In this document: in pieces, positions 23,511 through 50,780 of the stretch | How the letters are laid out: every line of letters starts with the position of its first letter | Numbering within the stretch: the stretch's first letter is position 1 | Assembly: GCA_020746105.1 (NCBI GenBank) | Contig: CM036636.1 | Coordinates: 6,386,001-6,450,000, forward strand | DNA: 64,000 nt | Reading direction: 5' to 3' | Origin: Trogon surrucura | Lineage: Eukaryota; Chordata; Aves; Trogoniformes; Trogonidae | Program-made: the position numbers and the translations under genes | The notes under the pieces: model-generated | The model's database searches: none | What the model was told of the DNA's origin: nothing | What the model saw: only the letters and a program-made list of their open reading frames with translations

Positions 23511-26500
23511 TCAGTATCGCCTGTTCATTTTCTTGAATTTCTCATAGTGATAGTCGTCTGTTGCCTTCTCGTTGGCTGGGCGTTTGCGATTCGGAGGGGA
23601 CCCTTCAAAAGGAAGAGAAGGAAATATTGTATTTCTTGTCCTTTCACAAGGGACATTCCCTTAACTCCACCACTTCCCTCACACAGCCCCTCGCTGTGTG
23701 AAAAGTTACAGCTTTAGCTGCCAGTGCTCCCCAGGCTTGCACCCCCTGCAACTCCAGCTCTCATCAAACCCTTTTCATCCAGCTCTGGCAACACGTCTCA
23801 GGTGTGACCTGTGCTGCTCTACCCCTGGGCATCTCTACAGACATCCTCTCTGGTGTCTGACCTAGCAGGGGCACAGCAAATGCAATAGCCTCTCATGGAC
23901 TTAACCGCCTCCCCACTATCTCAGGGCACCCAGAGCACAGGAGGTAAGAAGAGTTAAGACCATTTCTCTGTGCAAGATCCCTGAAGAGTTTCAGTGTCTC
24001 TTCTTAGAACACTCCAGATAAGGAACTTACGCTCAGGTTCTGGCCTCTCTGTGTCACCCACTCTCAGTGGACGGGGCTTTGGCTCTTCTTTGTTCCTTCG
24101 CACCGGTGCATTTAGCTCCTCATGATAAACTGGAAGAAGAAAAACATCAGATAAGGAACATTATCTGGAGCAGCAGTGTTCAGACACACACATTTCAATG
24201 GCATTTGTTACGATGACGGATCTTTAGCAGCAACAACAGGACCTCAGAGCAAGCATTCTTGTAATTGGTTTCTACAGATAATCAATACAGGCAGGATGGG
24301 GGACAGCAAACGTCAGTAGCACTGTTTCATCAGAAGTGGCCCAAAGACTCTTCATTTCCTTCAGAACACAGAAATCTCACTCCAAATCACCCCTATAAAC
24401 ATGGTGAGACACAGCTGAAGGCTGCCTTTCCTCCAGATGGCTGCAGTATGAGAGGCTCTCCCGGAAATTAATTCCTATCTCCTGTCTAGTAAGGTCTATG
24501 TTTGCTTGACCACCTGTCTGCTCTGGCAGCCTCAAAAATTCATTCTCTCAATTATAAACCATCATTTAGAATCGCAGACGAGGCAGGCATTTCTAGCACG
24601 CTCAGGACACAAAGAAAAAAGTCTTGAAATTTACGAGGCGGTGTCAGCTGGGAGTTCAAGAGCAGAAAGTCAAGCCAGAAGCACCATGTCCTTCTCCCTG
24701 CTGACGGATGGAAGAAAAACACCGAGCCAGATGTGATCTATATGAACATCCCAGAAAAAGGAATTACGCAGCTGCTCGTGCCGATACATGAACTAATTTC
24801 TCCTGCATCAGACTCTGTGCCAACTGGCTGCTTTTCTTTAGCAGGAGAGAGGGTCACACCTGGGTCAGGAGAGCTACAGGAGACTTACATCTGTTGTGCT
24901 GGACATAGTTAACAGCCATGTTGGTGGGAACAAAGGAAGTTTCGCTGTCTTTCTTTTTGTTCTGCTGCTCTGCCAGCAGCTTGGCCTTGGCCTCTTCAGT
25001 TGAGATGATATTTTTTATTTTCGCACTACAAGAAAAACAAAGAAAAAAAATGCTCATTCATATTCAGAAAGGACAATAGGTACGGAAGAGCTAAGTGGGT
25101 GGATTTGGGGGATACTGATAGCATGATACGGCATTTGGTGTGTTTTTTATGAGGGGAGGCAGTGCCATAGAAACACTGTTTCAGAGGCGAAAGGGAAGCT
25201 CTCATCTTTAGCACACGGCATAAACTGATCCTCCAGAAAGCTGCCAGATCCAAGCCACAACGATTAAGAGCCTTTTCCCCAAAATCATACGATGGAGCTG
25301 CCCCAGAGCCTGTGTAGCACGTGCTGTGCCAGACACCGCACCAATCTGGAACACGGCTCGGTCCCACGCCGGAGCCAAACCGGCGCCACAGGCGCGTCAC
25401 TGCTCTGCCCATCGGCGGCTGCTCCTCCTGGCAGCTCAGGCCACGGCCAACAGCTCCGTGCTCCACGTACTCAATGCCCAGGTCCACTTCAGGAATGCCG
25501 CTCAGCATCTGGTTGGACAGCATCTCCTCTGTCTTCTTGGCGGAGGAGACGCGGATGTTCTCTGGCAGCTCGTACAGAGAGTCCTCGGCGTTCTTAAGCT
25601 TCACCTTCTGCTCCTCATTCTCCACGATTCCTTTTCTCTTCTTCAGCTCAGTCTCAATGTACTTCATCCTAAACAGCAGCACACAAGGGACACACGGTAT
25701 TTAATTCTGTTTTCAGTGCTTTGTCACAGCACTGCTGGGCGCAGCTGCCTGACCGTCCCAACAGCTAGGAGAGAGGAATGAATAGTCTCTCCAAAACAAC
25801 TCGGCTAACGTCAGTTGCAAAAAAAACTTGTCCAAGAAACAATCAGATCCTCCAAGCTCTTTCACAACAGGCAGCGAAGGCTCCCACTGGTATTTAACAA
25901 CGTGACACTGGCTGCCTGGCTGGCACATTCCATCTCTGTGCATGAGAAAGCCTTCTCAAGCCTGGCAGCCAGGATGTGAAAGAGCAAAAGAATGTTTCGG
26001 TGACAACTGGGAAGATGTTCTCGGTATCCGTGAGAGAAAAAAGAAATAATTGCCTGGGGACACCCAAAACATCCCAGACACAACGCAGCCCAACTTACAT
26101 GTCAGCGTCTTCATCACGCCTGTTGGTTTCAGCTGAGAAAGAAGTTCCCAAGTTCAGATCCTCCTCTTCATTAATCCTGAATGGAGATGACAACGTTTAC
26201 AGCTTTTAGGTTTTTGGAGGGGATTTTTTTGTGCGTTTTCTTAATTACTTTGACAAATTAGGCTAACCATAACTGGCCAAACTACAGTATGTTAAACTCT
26301 TCAAAGCAACACAACATCTGATTACTTCTTGATTAGCTGTCGTTGGAGCTTGTATGCACCCACCTGTCCTTGCCTCTTTCTTTCAGCTTCTTCATATCCA
26401 CCATGCCCCCAGATTTTATTTTAAATGGGTCATCCTGTAAAATAAGAAATAATGAGAAACTCTGAGGCTTCCCTCCAGTTTAACGCTAGTCTTCAAAACC

Positions 26501-28038
26501 TGGATAACACCACATTTACGTACTGAGCTGTAGCCTCAGTCCCACCCCAGGCCAAGCTCGCACAGCGATCGCCTGGACCACGCGCATGTTTTCACATCGT
26601 CACATCTCAGTGCTGAGGTCATGGAAGTCTCTAGAACTTACCACAAGCGTTGCTTCTTCCTGCAACTTCTCTCCCACAAGCAGAGCTACAGCGCTAATTG
26701 AGGAGGGAAAGAAAGTAAATAAATTTCAGCAGAAGGAAACACAGCACCACCAACACAGCATTTCTTTATCCTTCTCTCAATCCAGCAGAACATCTGACAC
26801 ACTTCCTAATCCTGTTACTGTTTTGGGGAGATGATCAGCTAACCAACAGCACTGGGAGGGGAGAGGGGAATTAGGATGGAGGAGGTGTGAAAGTGTCCAA
26901 TTTAAACCATGTGTGCGGTACACAAGTAATTTGGTGAAAACACATTTCATGGTTCATGCTGCTCTTGATCTTTTTCTTCACAGCTGGGACACAGAACAGA
27001 CTTTGCCCACTGTAAACAGACACTGCGTGCCTGTATCAAGCTCCCTCTCTTCTTCACTCTCGGGTCTTAATGCAGAAACTCCTCTGTCAGGAACATGCTT
27101 TTGGCACTATCTGACATGTAACAGTTTCTCCTGAAAGGTGGCACGTGACAGGAGAGAAATTTACTGGGACATTACACCAACACGACTTCACATCCCTGGT
27201 GCTCCATCCCTTACTCACCTCACTCCATTGGGTCTCTTTCTGAGGCTCTGAACTTCTTTGGCTTCCTCAAGTTTTAACCTGAGGAAAGAACACTTAGCTT
27301 AGATACACTTTAATTTAACTACAGGTATTTTCTATTTTACTGCATATAAGGAATTCTGCTTCTTTAGGCAATCACAAAAAAACCCCACACGGCATCTGCT
27401 GGATACGTCCCTTCAACATGTCTTCCCTCTGCTGAGGGAACAAGCACCCAAACGTTGAAAAGCTTTAATAAGAACCACAAGGAGGGGAAGAACGAGCCAA
27501 GGATCCGGGGCTTGAGTCCACCGAGACCTCCAGACAACATCCTCCTCGTGGCACAACCGGGGGTCACCCGGTGAGACGTGCGGGGCGCCTCTGCTCCTTC
27601 ACCCCCACACCGCGGTTAATAAAATAAATCCAAACGGTCGCTTCTCGGGAGAGGCTTCCACTTCTCGGCCTCACCGCTGCGCCCCCGGGGACGAGCCACC
27701 GGTCCCTGCCCGACCCGGGTACCGACCCCCCCCCCCTCCCCGGGAGGCGGGAGAGGGCGTGACCGAGGGATGTCCCGCTGCGACCGGTGAGACGTGACAC
27801 GACGAAGCGGGGCAACGCGGCGACAGCGAGACGCCGCAACGCTGTGACGCTCTGAGGGCCTGACACACACACACACCCCCCCCCCCCCAGAGCTGCGGGG
27901 CTAAGGCAGAGCCGGGGGTCCCGGCCGCACGGCCCCGGGCCCAGCGCTTCCCACCCACCTGACCTCCTCAGCGACCTGCTCGTCGTCGTCGTCGTCCTCG
28001 TCCTCCCTCCGCCGGCGGAAGGACTTGTGGCCGGGCAT
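23511..28038 (-). CDS. C9orf78: C9orf78 / TLS1 homolog, spliceosome-associated protein
   Basis: Nine coding exons in transcription order: 28038-27959, 27278-27219, 26693-26642, 26434-26364, 26176-26099, 25668-25471, 25025-24889, 24129-24031, 23602-23511. They join in frame to 288 residues; the human protein has 289. The protein is highly charged and probably largely disordered, with coiled-coil-prone stretches and no membrane segment. Recognised family blocks include RKRPNGVSAVALLVGEK, MKYIETELKKRKGIVE, the central LPENIRVSSAKKTEEMLSNQ, IPEVDLGID and the C-terminal KATDDYHYEKFKK ending in RRY. The human protein (also HCA59) binds the spliceosomal helicase BRR2 and affects 3' splice-site choice; the fission yeast relative is Tls1. 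Exon 1 encodes an acidic run DEDDDDDEQ from a GAC/GAG repeat. It is transcribed from the divergent CpG-island promoter shared with USP20. Residue-level conservation makes the assignment secure. Confidence 0.96.
27862..27888. repeat. AC microsatellite followed by C(13)
   Basis: A short (AC)n array runs into a homopolymer of C in C9orf78 intron 1. Another C run lies near 27,727. These tracts are prone to sequencing and assembly errors. Confidence 0.85.
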
Positions 28039-28720
28039 GGCTCCGCCGGGAGCGCGGCCCTCGCCCGCCGCCGCCGCCCCGCGACCGGCCGCGCGCGTCG
28101 CGCAGCGATGACGTCACAGCGCCGCGACGAAGCCGGGCACGGCCCGTCCAGGAGCCGCCGTTCCCGCCCCGCCCCGGTCCCGGCGGGCGCCTCCCGGGCC
28201 GCCAATCTGTTCCGACAGCCCGTGTCCGCCACGGGGGCCGCCTCCTTTACCGCGGAGCCCCCTCCGCGCCTGTCAGGGACGCCCGGGCGAGCAGACGCCT
28301 CGGGCAGCGCTTGTCCCAGCTCGCCCGGCTGCTGCCCGGCCCGCCCGTGCCCCCCTCGCCGGGCCGGGGGTCCCCGGCCGCAGCAGGCGCCCCTCCGCGG
28401 GCTACAGCCCGGGGCTGAGCTCCGGTGCCGCCCGCCTGGGGACAGCCCTGGGGAACGGCCTTCCCGGGGCCCGCAGGGGCAGCCCCGCCGCCGCCGCCGC
28501 CCGCCTCCCCCGCTCCCCGCCCCGCCCCGCCGCGGCCCGGCCCCCGCCCCTCCCCCGGCCTGCGCCGCGCCCGCCGCTCCTCCGCCGCCTCCGCCGCCGC
28601 CAGCCCGCGCTGCTCGGGGCGCCGCGGCCCTACCCCGCGCCGGGCCGCCAGGCGCGGCCTACCCGGCCTCAGCGCAGCCCCGCGGCGGGGGCGGCGGCGC
28701 CCCGAGCATCCCGTAGGTGA
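28039..28720. promoter_or_regulatory. Divergent C9orf78/USP20 CpG-island promoter
   Basis: Extreme GC/CpG content spans about 27,700-29,080, between the C9orf78 start codon and the USP20 leader. A perfect CRE/ATF palindrome TGACGTCA lies at 28,109-28,116, 70 bp upstream of the C9orf78 ATG. No TATA box is seen. The head-to-head arrangement is the same in human. A possible donor (cccgtag then gtgagg, GT at 28,717-28,718) could end a noncoding first exon of USP20. That exon is inferred, not shown. Confidence 0.75.
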
Positions 28721-31700
28721 GGAGAGAGGGGCGGCGCGCCCGGGGAGGGGGGGGATCGGGCCTCGGCCCGGGGCCCGTCACGGCCGCTCCGCCTGGGCCG
28801 CGGGGCGGCGGGAAGGGCGGCGGGGCCGGGGATGATGCAGCAGCGGCGGCGGGCGGGGGGCTCCGCGCCGGAGATCCGCGGTGCCCGGGCGGAGAGGCGG
28901 CGCTGCGGCCCCCCACCCCGCGCCTGGAGCCCTCCCCGGGGCTTCGGCCGCCCCCTCGGAGCGGGATCCAGGCGGCGTCTGGGGCGTCCGGACCCAGCAC
29001 AGCGGCTGCGGGGCCGCGGGGTGGGAGGGTTGTGCTCGGGGCTGCGCTGCGGCGGGTGGGGAGGTCCCGCTGGTGGTGGGTTTTGTTGGGTTTTTTTTTT
29101 TTAAATAGCTAAATCCCGAAGTGCGCCGTCGTGTTGTGACCTCCAGTAATAAATCTGTGCTAAAACCTGCTCTCCTTTGCCTGTTCTACATCAAACGCCC
29201 GGCTCCCCGAGGCGCGGGGCGGTGCGAACGTGGAGCTGAGGGTGAGAAGCGCCCGGTTTCTGGTTCTGGCTTGTCAGCAGGGCAGATCAGTAAATACTTC
29301 TTTTTTCAGCATCTCGAGTATAAAATGTCGCTGAGAACAACTGCAGATACTCCTTTATCTTGGCGGGTTATGCAAGATGAGCAAGCAGAGCTGGTCGTTG
29401 TTTTGGGGATGAACAGTGCCAGGATTTCTTTTATTCGTACCAGCAGTTACTCCGCAGACCGTCCGTCTGCAGGTATCTGAAATTCTTGACAGCTGGCTCT
29501 AGCTTTGGTCCAAAACCTCACAGTTGTTTTAAGAAAATAAAAAAAAAAACAACACAAAAAAACCCTGAGAGCTGTGTTACTGTAGAAGGCAGAGACACCG
29601 TGTCTGGCAGCAATTGAAGGAACTGGATGGTGGGTTGCAGTTAACGTGGAATTGTTCTGACACGTTCGGGTACCGTTCTTCCACAGCGGTGCTTGAGAAA
29701 GACAGGCTGAAGGACTTGTTTTAAGGTAACTTCTTTTCCTGTCACACACAATACATGTTGACAAGCGCAGTTAAGCTTTCTGGAAGTGCTTTTATTAAAT
29801 TCCTCGTTTCCTGAGCAGCGTTCGAGGGCTGCGTGTGCCAGCTGAAGGCTGTCAGGGCAGAGTTGCAGGCAGGTAAGGGCTGAATGCTTCTTTCCGAACA
29901 GGCACGACTCGAACCTTTTCTGATGGTTCAGTCAGGGCTGAGAGGCAAAAATGAAGTTTTCCCTGTTTGGTTAAAAAAAGGAAGCCCTAGGTGGGAAGAT
30001 CAGCACCTCAATGCCAGAAAGTTTAGATTGACATGGTTTTAATTTTGATTAGAGGGGTCATCCCATGGAATAAGCTAAAACCACCCACATCCACAAGGCT
30101 GCGCTTGACATACCGCGCTCCAAAACTGGGCAGCTTAAGGTGGTGAAGATGAAGAGGCCTGGAATTAATTTCAAAACAGTTTTTTATTAGGTTTTCTGGG
30201 AAAACCTATCAGAGAAACAGGAGAAATCTAGGAAGGTGGACTAGCAAACACAGCATCGATACTTTTTTTTTTTTTTTAATTGGACCAGCTCATGCATTTG
30301 GGAAAAGGTGTTGGTTTTGCTGAAGGAACTCAGACCCTGAGAGTGTCCCAGTTTTACGTGTTAGTTGAAGATACTGCGCTCTTGTCACTTGCCTTAAGTC
30401 AACATATGTTACATGATACTATTTTGCTTCTCTGCGAAGCTGCATGAAATGGCTCGGTTGCTTCTTAAGCATCTCTTCACTGGTTACTGAGATCCTGGTT
30501 ACAACCACTGGTGTGTTTTCAAGTACGCAAATATGATTCCTTCCCACTCCAGTTTTGCATTGCTTCTCCAGTTCCCAAAAGTGCTGGAAAAAACATTGTT
30601 ATAAAATTACCCTTGAGGTTTGTCTTCTGCCCCGGCAAGGTGCTAGGCGAGCTTTTCGGCTCCCAAGTTAAGTGTTTCTGATATGGCTTATTTGTTTATC
30701 TTTTCTTTTTTTTTTTAATTCTCTCTGCTGTCAGTGATTCAGACCAGATCATGCTGGGAGTTCTTTTAAATGTCCTCAGAATAGGAAAACAACAGAGAAT
30801 AGTAACTGTGCTGCTGGAGTTGTTAACCTTTAATCTCATCAGAGTTTTCTGCTTCTTTTAGAAGTTGGACAGAGCCTGGAGTAGCCTGATCTAGTTCCGA
30901 GGAGTCCCTGCCCGTGACAGGGAGGTTGGATTAGATGATCTCTAAGGTCCCTTCCAGCCTAGACCATCCTATGGTTCTTTTTTTTTTTGATGATGCGGGC
31001 TTTTGCCATCTGCTTCATTCCCACCAAACAGTAATACTTTGGATCGTGATCTGTGTAGTTAATATCACTTGCCTTCTTCTTTCTTTAGTGGCCACAAGTG
31101 AGGTTACTTAAACCACGCCCTTTCACTTTTAATTTAAGTTTCATGCCAGCAAGTCAATGAGGTGTGTATCTCTTCGTGCTGCCTGCGTGTGTTTGGCAAG
31201 AGGACGTCCGTTCGGATCGCCGTGGTTGGTTTCCCACCCTGCCTGCTGAGCCAGCACAGAACACCCAGTTTCTAGGGGAAGAGCACAGCTTACCAGCCAG
31301 GTTCAGGGAGCATTCACGGAAAATCAGACCGGTTCCGCTTGCGAAGCGTGTAGGAGTTAAAGGGAGGTTTTATTTATTGCCGTAGGACTCCGTGTTATTC
31401 AGAGATGCTGCGTGATCCAGTTTGGGTGTTTTAAGATGAAGAAGAGGGGGCTCAGTGGGTCACGGTATCGCTATTTTCATTTTGAGGCTACAGCAAATCC
31501 ACCCCTGTGCCTGACACCGAGTCAGCCGAGCTGCTGAAGCTGTGCTTGGGCACTGGGCTCCTCCCGACGTTTCTGGATGCACATTCCACCTTGTATAGAT
31601 TATTCAGCTTGATTCCTGTGTTTCCTTCTCCTCCCCATGGCCTTGCTCGCTAACCTGCGGTACCACAATGCAGCCACTCGACAGAACTGTGCTAGCCACT

Positions 31701-31855
31701 GTGACGGACTCCAGAATTAGATTTGTTTCGATCTCTGAACCTTAAAAGATGGATATCATAATTTCTAATACAGAAAACGTGCCAATTCATCTTCTTGCAA
31801 TCTGTGAGAACAAATCTGGTGCGTAGCTGAGAGGAACTGTCCTTTCTTGTCCTAG
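28721..31855 (+). other. USP20 leader/first intron region
   Basis: There is no coding exon between the CpG island and the USP20 start codon. Long frames near 28.0-29.1 kb are an effect of base composition. The first coding exon begins after a strong acceptor (polypyrimidine tract, AG at 31,854-31,855), so at least one noncoding exon must lie upstream. A CR1 fragment sits at 30,865-30,977. Confidence 0.6.
30865..30977 (+). repeat. CR1 LINE 3' fragment
   Basis: Contains gagtccctgcccgtgacagg, then ggttggattagatgatctct, then aggtcccttccagcctagac, and ends atcctatggttctt. This is a sense-orientation CR1 3' end and one of the clearest signs that the genome is avian. Confidence 0.9.
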
Positions 31856-31877
31856 GAAAACACCCCCCCGTGCAAAA

Positions 31878-45922
<14,045 letters not shown>

Positions 45923-47885
45923 TCTGTGCGGGACGGGGCAGGGGAGGTATGGCACGGATCCGCCCGCGTGGGGATGGAAGGCTGGGGAATCCCGAGGAGT
46001 CAAACCTCTGCCGTCGTCTGGCCCTCAAAGGTGTGTGCAGCTCCCACCACCGCCGCTGGGCACGGCAGGTTTCCTCCGCCGGCCTTTCATCCGGCTTTGA
46101 ACGGGGTGGTGCTGGGCAAGACTGGGAGAAAAGCAACTTCTCTGTAATTCACCTCTGGTGCGAGGCTGCAGTCACGCTTCACTGGGATGTTTTCACCTGA
46201 ACCCTCTCCCTTTTGTTTGCTTACACGGAATCAGCACACCTGGCCTGCCCCCGTGAACTGAATCTGCTCCTTTGCAGGTTTTGCTTTTGGCACTTTTAAC
46301 TCAGATGTATAAAGATAACAAAACACTATTTATGTTTCCAGTGGGCAGCGATGCAACTGGAGAAACCTGTGATTTGAAGCTGACTAAAGCCACACTCTCT
46401 CCCAGTAGCTTTATGCTGGCGGTGCACAGCTGTCACGACTTCCTAGTTTTGCTCCTGATCTAGTTCTTGCAAATCCAGTTGCAAATCAACTAAGAAATTT
46501 CAAAGAGGTTGTTTCTTTCTCCTCTAGCCCCTAAAGCCACACCTTCACGGTCCAGAATTCTTTTCTCTTTGTATCTGATTTCACGTGTTCAGCACATTTT
46601 CAGAGAACAAAGCTGGAAGAGAGTCCTCCTTCCCACTGTAACCTTTGCGCTGAAATTCCCGGCAGCTTTGGGATGCAGCCTGGTTGGTTCACAGGGGCGC
46701 TACACGAGCAGCTTAAACTCAGCTCTTGCTGGGCCAGCTCGGTTGGAATGGGACACAGGACGGCTCCGATGCAGACTTTAGGACTCTTGTTTCATCACCC
46801 CCCTCTCACACCGGCCCTGCCGTCAGCCTTGATTCATGCCCGTGTCTGACACAAGAAGCAGAGGGGGCAGAAGGACGAGGAGGAGCCCGATGGGTCACAC
46901 AGAGCCCATTCGGCTCAGGAATTCAGTGCTGGGGAGGGGGCCTGGCTGAGCAGCCCCCAGGCTGTTGAAGCAGCTTTTTAGGAATGAGCTGCTTTCTGCA
47001 AACAAGCCTCTGCCCGTGTGCTGAGGTCATTCCAGCTTCTCAACAACGACGTTGTTTGTGTACACAGTGACACAGTGGCTTGTTGGATGAACAGAAGGAA
47101 CTCGCTCCCCCTTTGCGCTGCTGCTGACGCAGCCGTGGAGCACCCGATAGCGGGTGGCGGAGAGAGGCATGAGGACAAAAACAGGCTAAACACTACGTTT
47201 CTCAGCAGGGCTATTCCTAAAAGTTCATCTCATAAGCCAGAAAGGCAATAGTTAAATCTGTGCAAGCATTTGATGCAATTTAATGGAAGCAGAGCAAGGC
47301 AGCGGTGGCCTCTCCTGGGCTGAGGAACCGACTGCGTTCACAGTGCTGGAACCAGAACGATTCCACAGGATCAAGTCTGGCCTTGGTGGCACCGGGCCCT
47401 GCCCAGGGCTGGGACCTCCAGAGCTCCTCACGTAAAAGCGAGGAGGGAAGGAAAGGCTGCTCTCTGATTTAGAAACTGAGAAGGGATTTAGGACAGGAGA
47501 ACTTGAAAAATGTGGCCTTCAGATTTATTTTATTTTTAGACCAAACGTTTGCTGCAAACAGCAACAACTCCTTCAAAAATACGTCTGTAAATGGTTCCGC
47601 ATGTTAATTTTATTATCCTGTTTATTGGATGCTTGTATATACCCAGCCAGGCCCGAGGGAAGGTCAGAGAATGAGCCGCTGATGGGATTTCTTGTTGTTT
47701 TAAGCTGTCTTTGTTAGCTCCTGCAGCCACCTTCAAACCTGCTGCAGAGCCTGTAGGCCTGCATGTCTGTGTTGTCCGTGCCGTTCAGAGGATGCTGTAC
47801 AGATAGTAATAACACTCCTGTACTTAACTGTTATACTTTGTGCTGAAAACGTGTTACAATAAATACATGTGCATTCAGCACGGGC
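45923..47885 (+). other. USP20 3' UTR
   Basis: Noncoding sequence after the stop codon, ending at a canonical AATAAA (47,858-47,863). This gives a 3' UTR of about 1.95 kb. No competing gene is seen in it. The open frames present are short and on both strands. Confidence 0.65.
47858..47863 (+). terminator. Likely polyA signal of USP20
   Basis: AATAAA in the context caataaatacatg. It is the best canonical signal found downstream of the USP20 stop codon on the + strand. Confidence 0.6.
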
Positions 47886-50780
47886 TGCTGCCTGCCTGGC
47901 GCCGGGAGAGGGTCCAACAGCTTCCAGGGAGCCCATGGTGTTAATGAGGGGAGAATGACAAAAAAATTAAAAGTACTAAAAAAAAAAATCCAAAGTTCCT
48001 GCTGCCGAGTGACCTTGCAGTAAGCGATCCCTGTGAGCAGCCGGGAGTGTCAGCAGCCCCAGACGCCCTGAGCCGTACTGCGCTCGTTCGGAGGAGGGCG
48101 CCTGCTCCTTTCAGGTCTGCCTGCGACGACTCCGTGTTTTCATTTAACTGATTTCAGCCGAGTTTGTCTCAGAAAGCCCGTGTTGTCTGGCAGCCTGTGC
48201 TATTTGTGACCGTCATGACTGCAAAAGTAACTTGCAGGGGAAGCAGCTGAAGTTTCTTTGCGCTGTTCTACAGTTCTAGGAGAGTTTTCGGTCAGTTTGC
48301 TGTGTGGTCCAAGCGTCATTAAGGCTACAGCCACTGACAGGAGCGCGGCTCTGCTGCCTCCACCCCAGGAATCGTTGTGCTCTCTCCAGCCTCTTCCCTG
48401 CTGCTGCCACCGCCAGTTGACGGAGTTGCGGACCCAGCAGGGGCTGCCCGAGGGGCTGGAGGAGGACACCAGTTCTCCACCACGAACACTGCGTTAGCCA
48501 AAGTCTGAAGTATTCGAAGGAACAGGGCTCGAGTCGGGTTAATGATAACATGCAGCTTGTGCTTTAGCAACTTGAAGTCAACCGTCAAAACTTGCATCTC
48601 AAACAAACGCCGTCACCTCAGCAACTGCAGAACAGCTCCAACGTTCCGGAGGCAGTAACAGACACCCTTCCCAAGGGAGGGGATTATTCAGTGTCTAGAC
48701 AAACAGCTCGAGCGCTGCTCTGGCAAACCCATAGTTGTACTTTTCGTTACCCTCTGTCCGTTAAAACACTCAAAGCTTAGTTCTGCATCTCTGTTTCATT
48801 TGAAATACAACTGCAGCGTTGCTCGTGGCTGCTCGCAGTAGGCACCCACAGCTGGCTTTGGGACCCATGGCCAGTGTCCCCTGATGTTACGGCTGAACTC
48901 TTGTATCAGGTCTTTCTGCAAATCGCATCTTTCTCCCTTGATTCTATCAAGTCCCTTGCCGACTGCAAGAACGGGGAGATGAAAGAACTGTTCATGCATT
49001 GGGCTGATGGAGTTAAACTCGGTATTTAGATGATCTGCTCCCTCCCCGGGTCTTCTGGGAGTACCAGGGAGTTGGGTTCAGGGGTGCTGCTCCTCTTCCC
49101 TCAACTCCTCTTGTGCTCAGGCTGTGGCCTCAGGGACTGATGGCAAGTACTCGGCCGGGGCTGCCCCACGCTCTCACCGTATGACGCACGTGCCACACCT
49201 CAGCCTGGGAAGGTGGAATTGGCTCTTCCCGCGGTGAGACGGGCCCACCTGCCCCAGGGCTTCACCCGCACGAGGCCACAGCCCCACTCCATGGCCCACG
49301 GGGGCTGGGGGTACATTTTGGAACAGCTTAAACACATCCCTTACACTTGATGCGTTCAGTGACACGGCGGCGGATGCAATGCCCATTCTATCTCCTTACC
49401 CCTTACTGCTCAGCCTGGCTTCAGTCTCCAGCCTTCAGCCACTCCTGTGGTTGTGCTGTTTCTATTTAATGCTGATGCTGTGCAAGATGAATCAAAGTTA
49501 AAGCCAGACTGACACTCCCTCCCATTTATTACTTCCCCAAAATGCAAAGACCAGCAGACTGTTTCATCAACAGCACTGATTTGTCCTGAATTGACAGGGA
49601 TATTAATTAGTGCTGGCAAAGAACCGAAATTCTATTTAAAAATACACATAGAAAAAGCACTCTGACCTTAGGAAACCATCTCGCTCTAGCTGCTTCAAGT
49701 GAAATTATCAGCCAGGTGTCACCTGCTTCGAGCTTCACAGCACCACGATGCGGCTCCTGCCGGTGACCTGGACTAACGGGTGCAGAGGCTGCAGACACAC
49801 GCACCCTTCACCCACCCTGCAGCTTACAACGGAACTGGAAATACCCTCTCCCCAACTTACAGAAACGCAGCTGAGTTTCAGAGAATTCGGTGCCTTTCAT
49901 ATAGCCACACGTTCACGTATGATGCACAAATGCGTTATTTGCTGTTCTTGCATCAGGTTTAGTTTTAAGACATAATCAGTATCAAAACCACCTGCCAAGA
50001 CTTCCAGATCGGCCAAAGCACCCACTATGGGCATTATAAGGTCCAGCTCTGCTGGGGAAAATATTTTCCCTATTTCCCAGTTCTCATGGCCTCTTACAGA
50101 AGCGGAAAAAAGCAAGATCCTCCCATCCTTCCCAAGAACACCAAACAGAACAGAGTGTTTTTCTTTCTCCTCTGATGCCCAAATAAAGAAATCAAAGCAA
50201 CCGCTTGAATTTCTCTTCAGTTCCAGCTGGGAAGGTAAAATTTTGATGAAATTGTGCCTCAAAGGGACAGGATGGGAGATAGCTATGTGGGATGGTCACT
50301 CAAAGGTACAGGCAGAGCCAAATCAATACTTCAAATACCAGAAAATCCCAGTAGGAAGTATTATGAAATAAATAAATAACAAAAAACCCAAGTACCACAA
50401 GTAAGAACATAACGCCATGTGTTGGCAGCAGCTAGACACAAGCACCTCCCACCTCAGAACCGGCTGTTTCTGCTTATTTGTTGTAAATTTTACGTCTGGA
50501 AGCAAAACCCAAAGCCCCTCCACTGTCAAGGAGAATAATGAGGAGTAAGAGAGCAGCTATGGGGAGTTTTGGGATATAAAATTTTACCTGGCTGAGGCAG
50601 GCACAGCTAAAGTCCTGTGGGAGGGCAGAAGCTCGCTGGAGAGCGATGGCCACACCTCGGCAAACGAGAGCTGCCCCGGCAAAGCGTCACCACCTTTATT
50701 ATTGGCAAAGGGAAGCGACAAAACCATTTTTCTTCTCTAGATGAGCAAAGGGTCCAGTGAAACCGTTAATTCTGGAATTA
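47886..50780. other. Spacer between USP20 and FNBP1 3' ends
   Basis: No coding exon is recognised on either strand. It separates two convergent genes, so it contains the termination zones of both. Additional minus-strand AATAAA at 50,695-50,700 leaves the exact FNBP1 end uncertain. Confidence 0.5.

Noticed and set aside
28027..29112. Long Pro/Arg/Gly-rich open frames in the C9orf78/USP20 island
   Set aside because: Low stop-codon density from extreme GC content. Overlapping frames are open on both strands, and none is conserved-looking or spliced sensibly.
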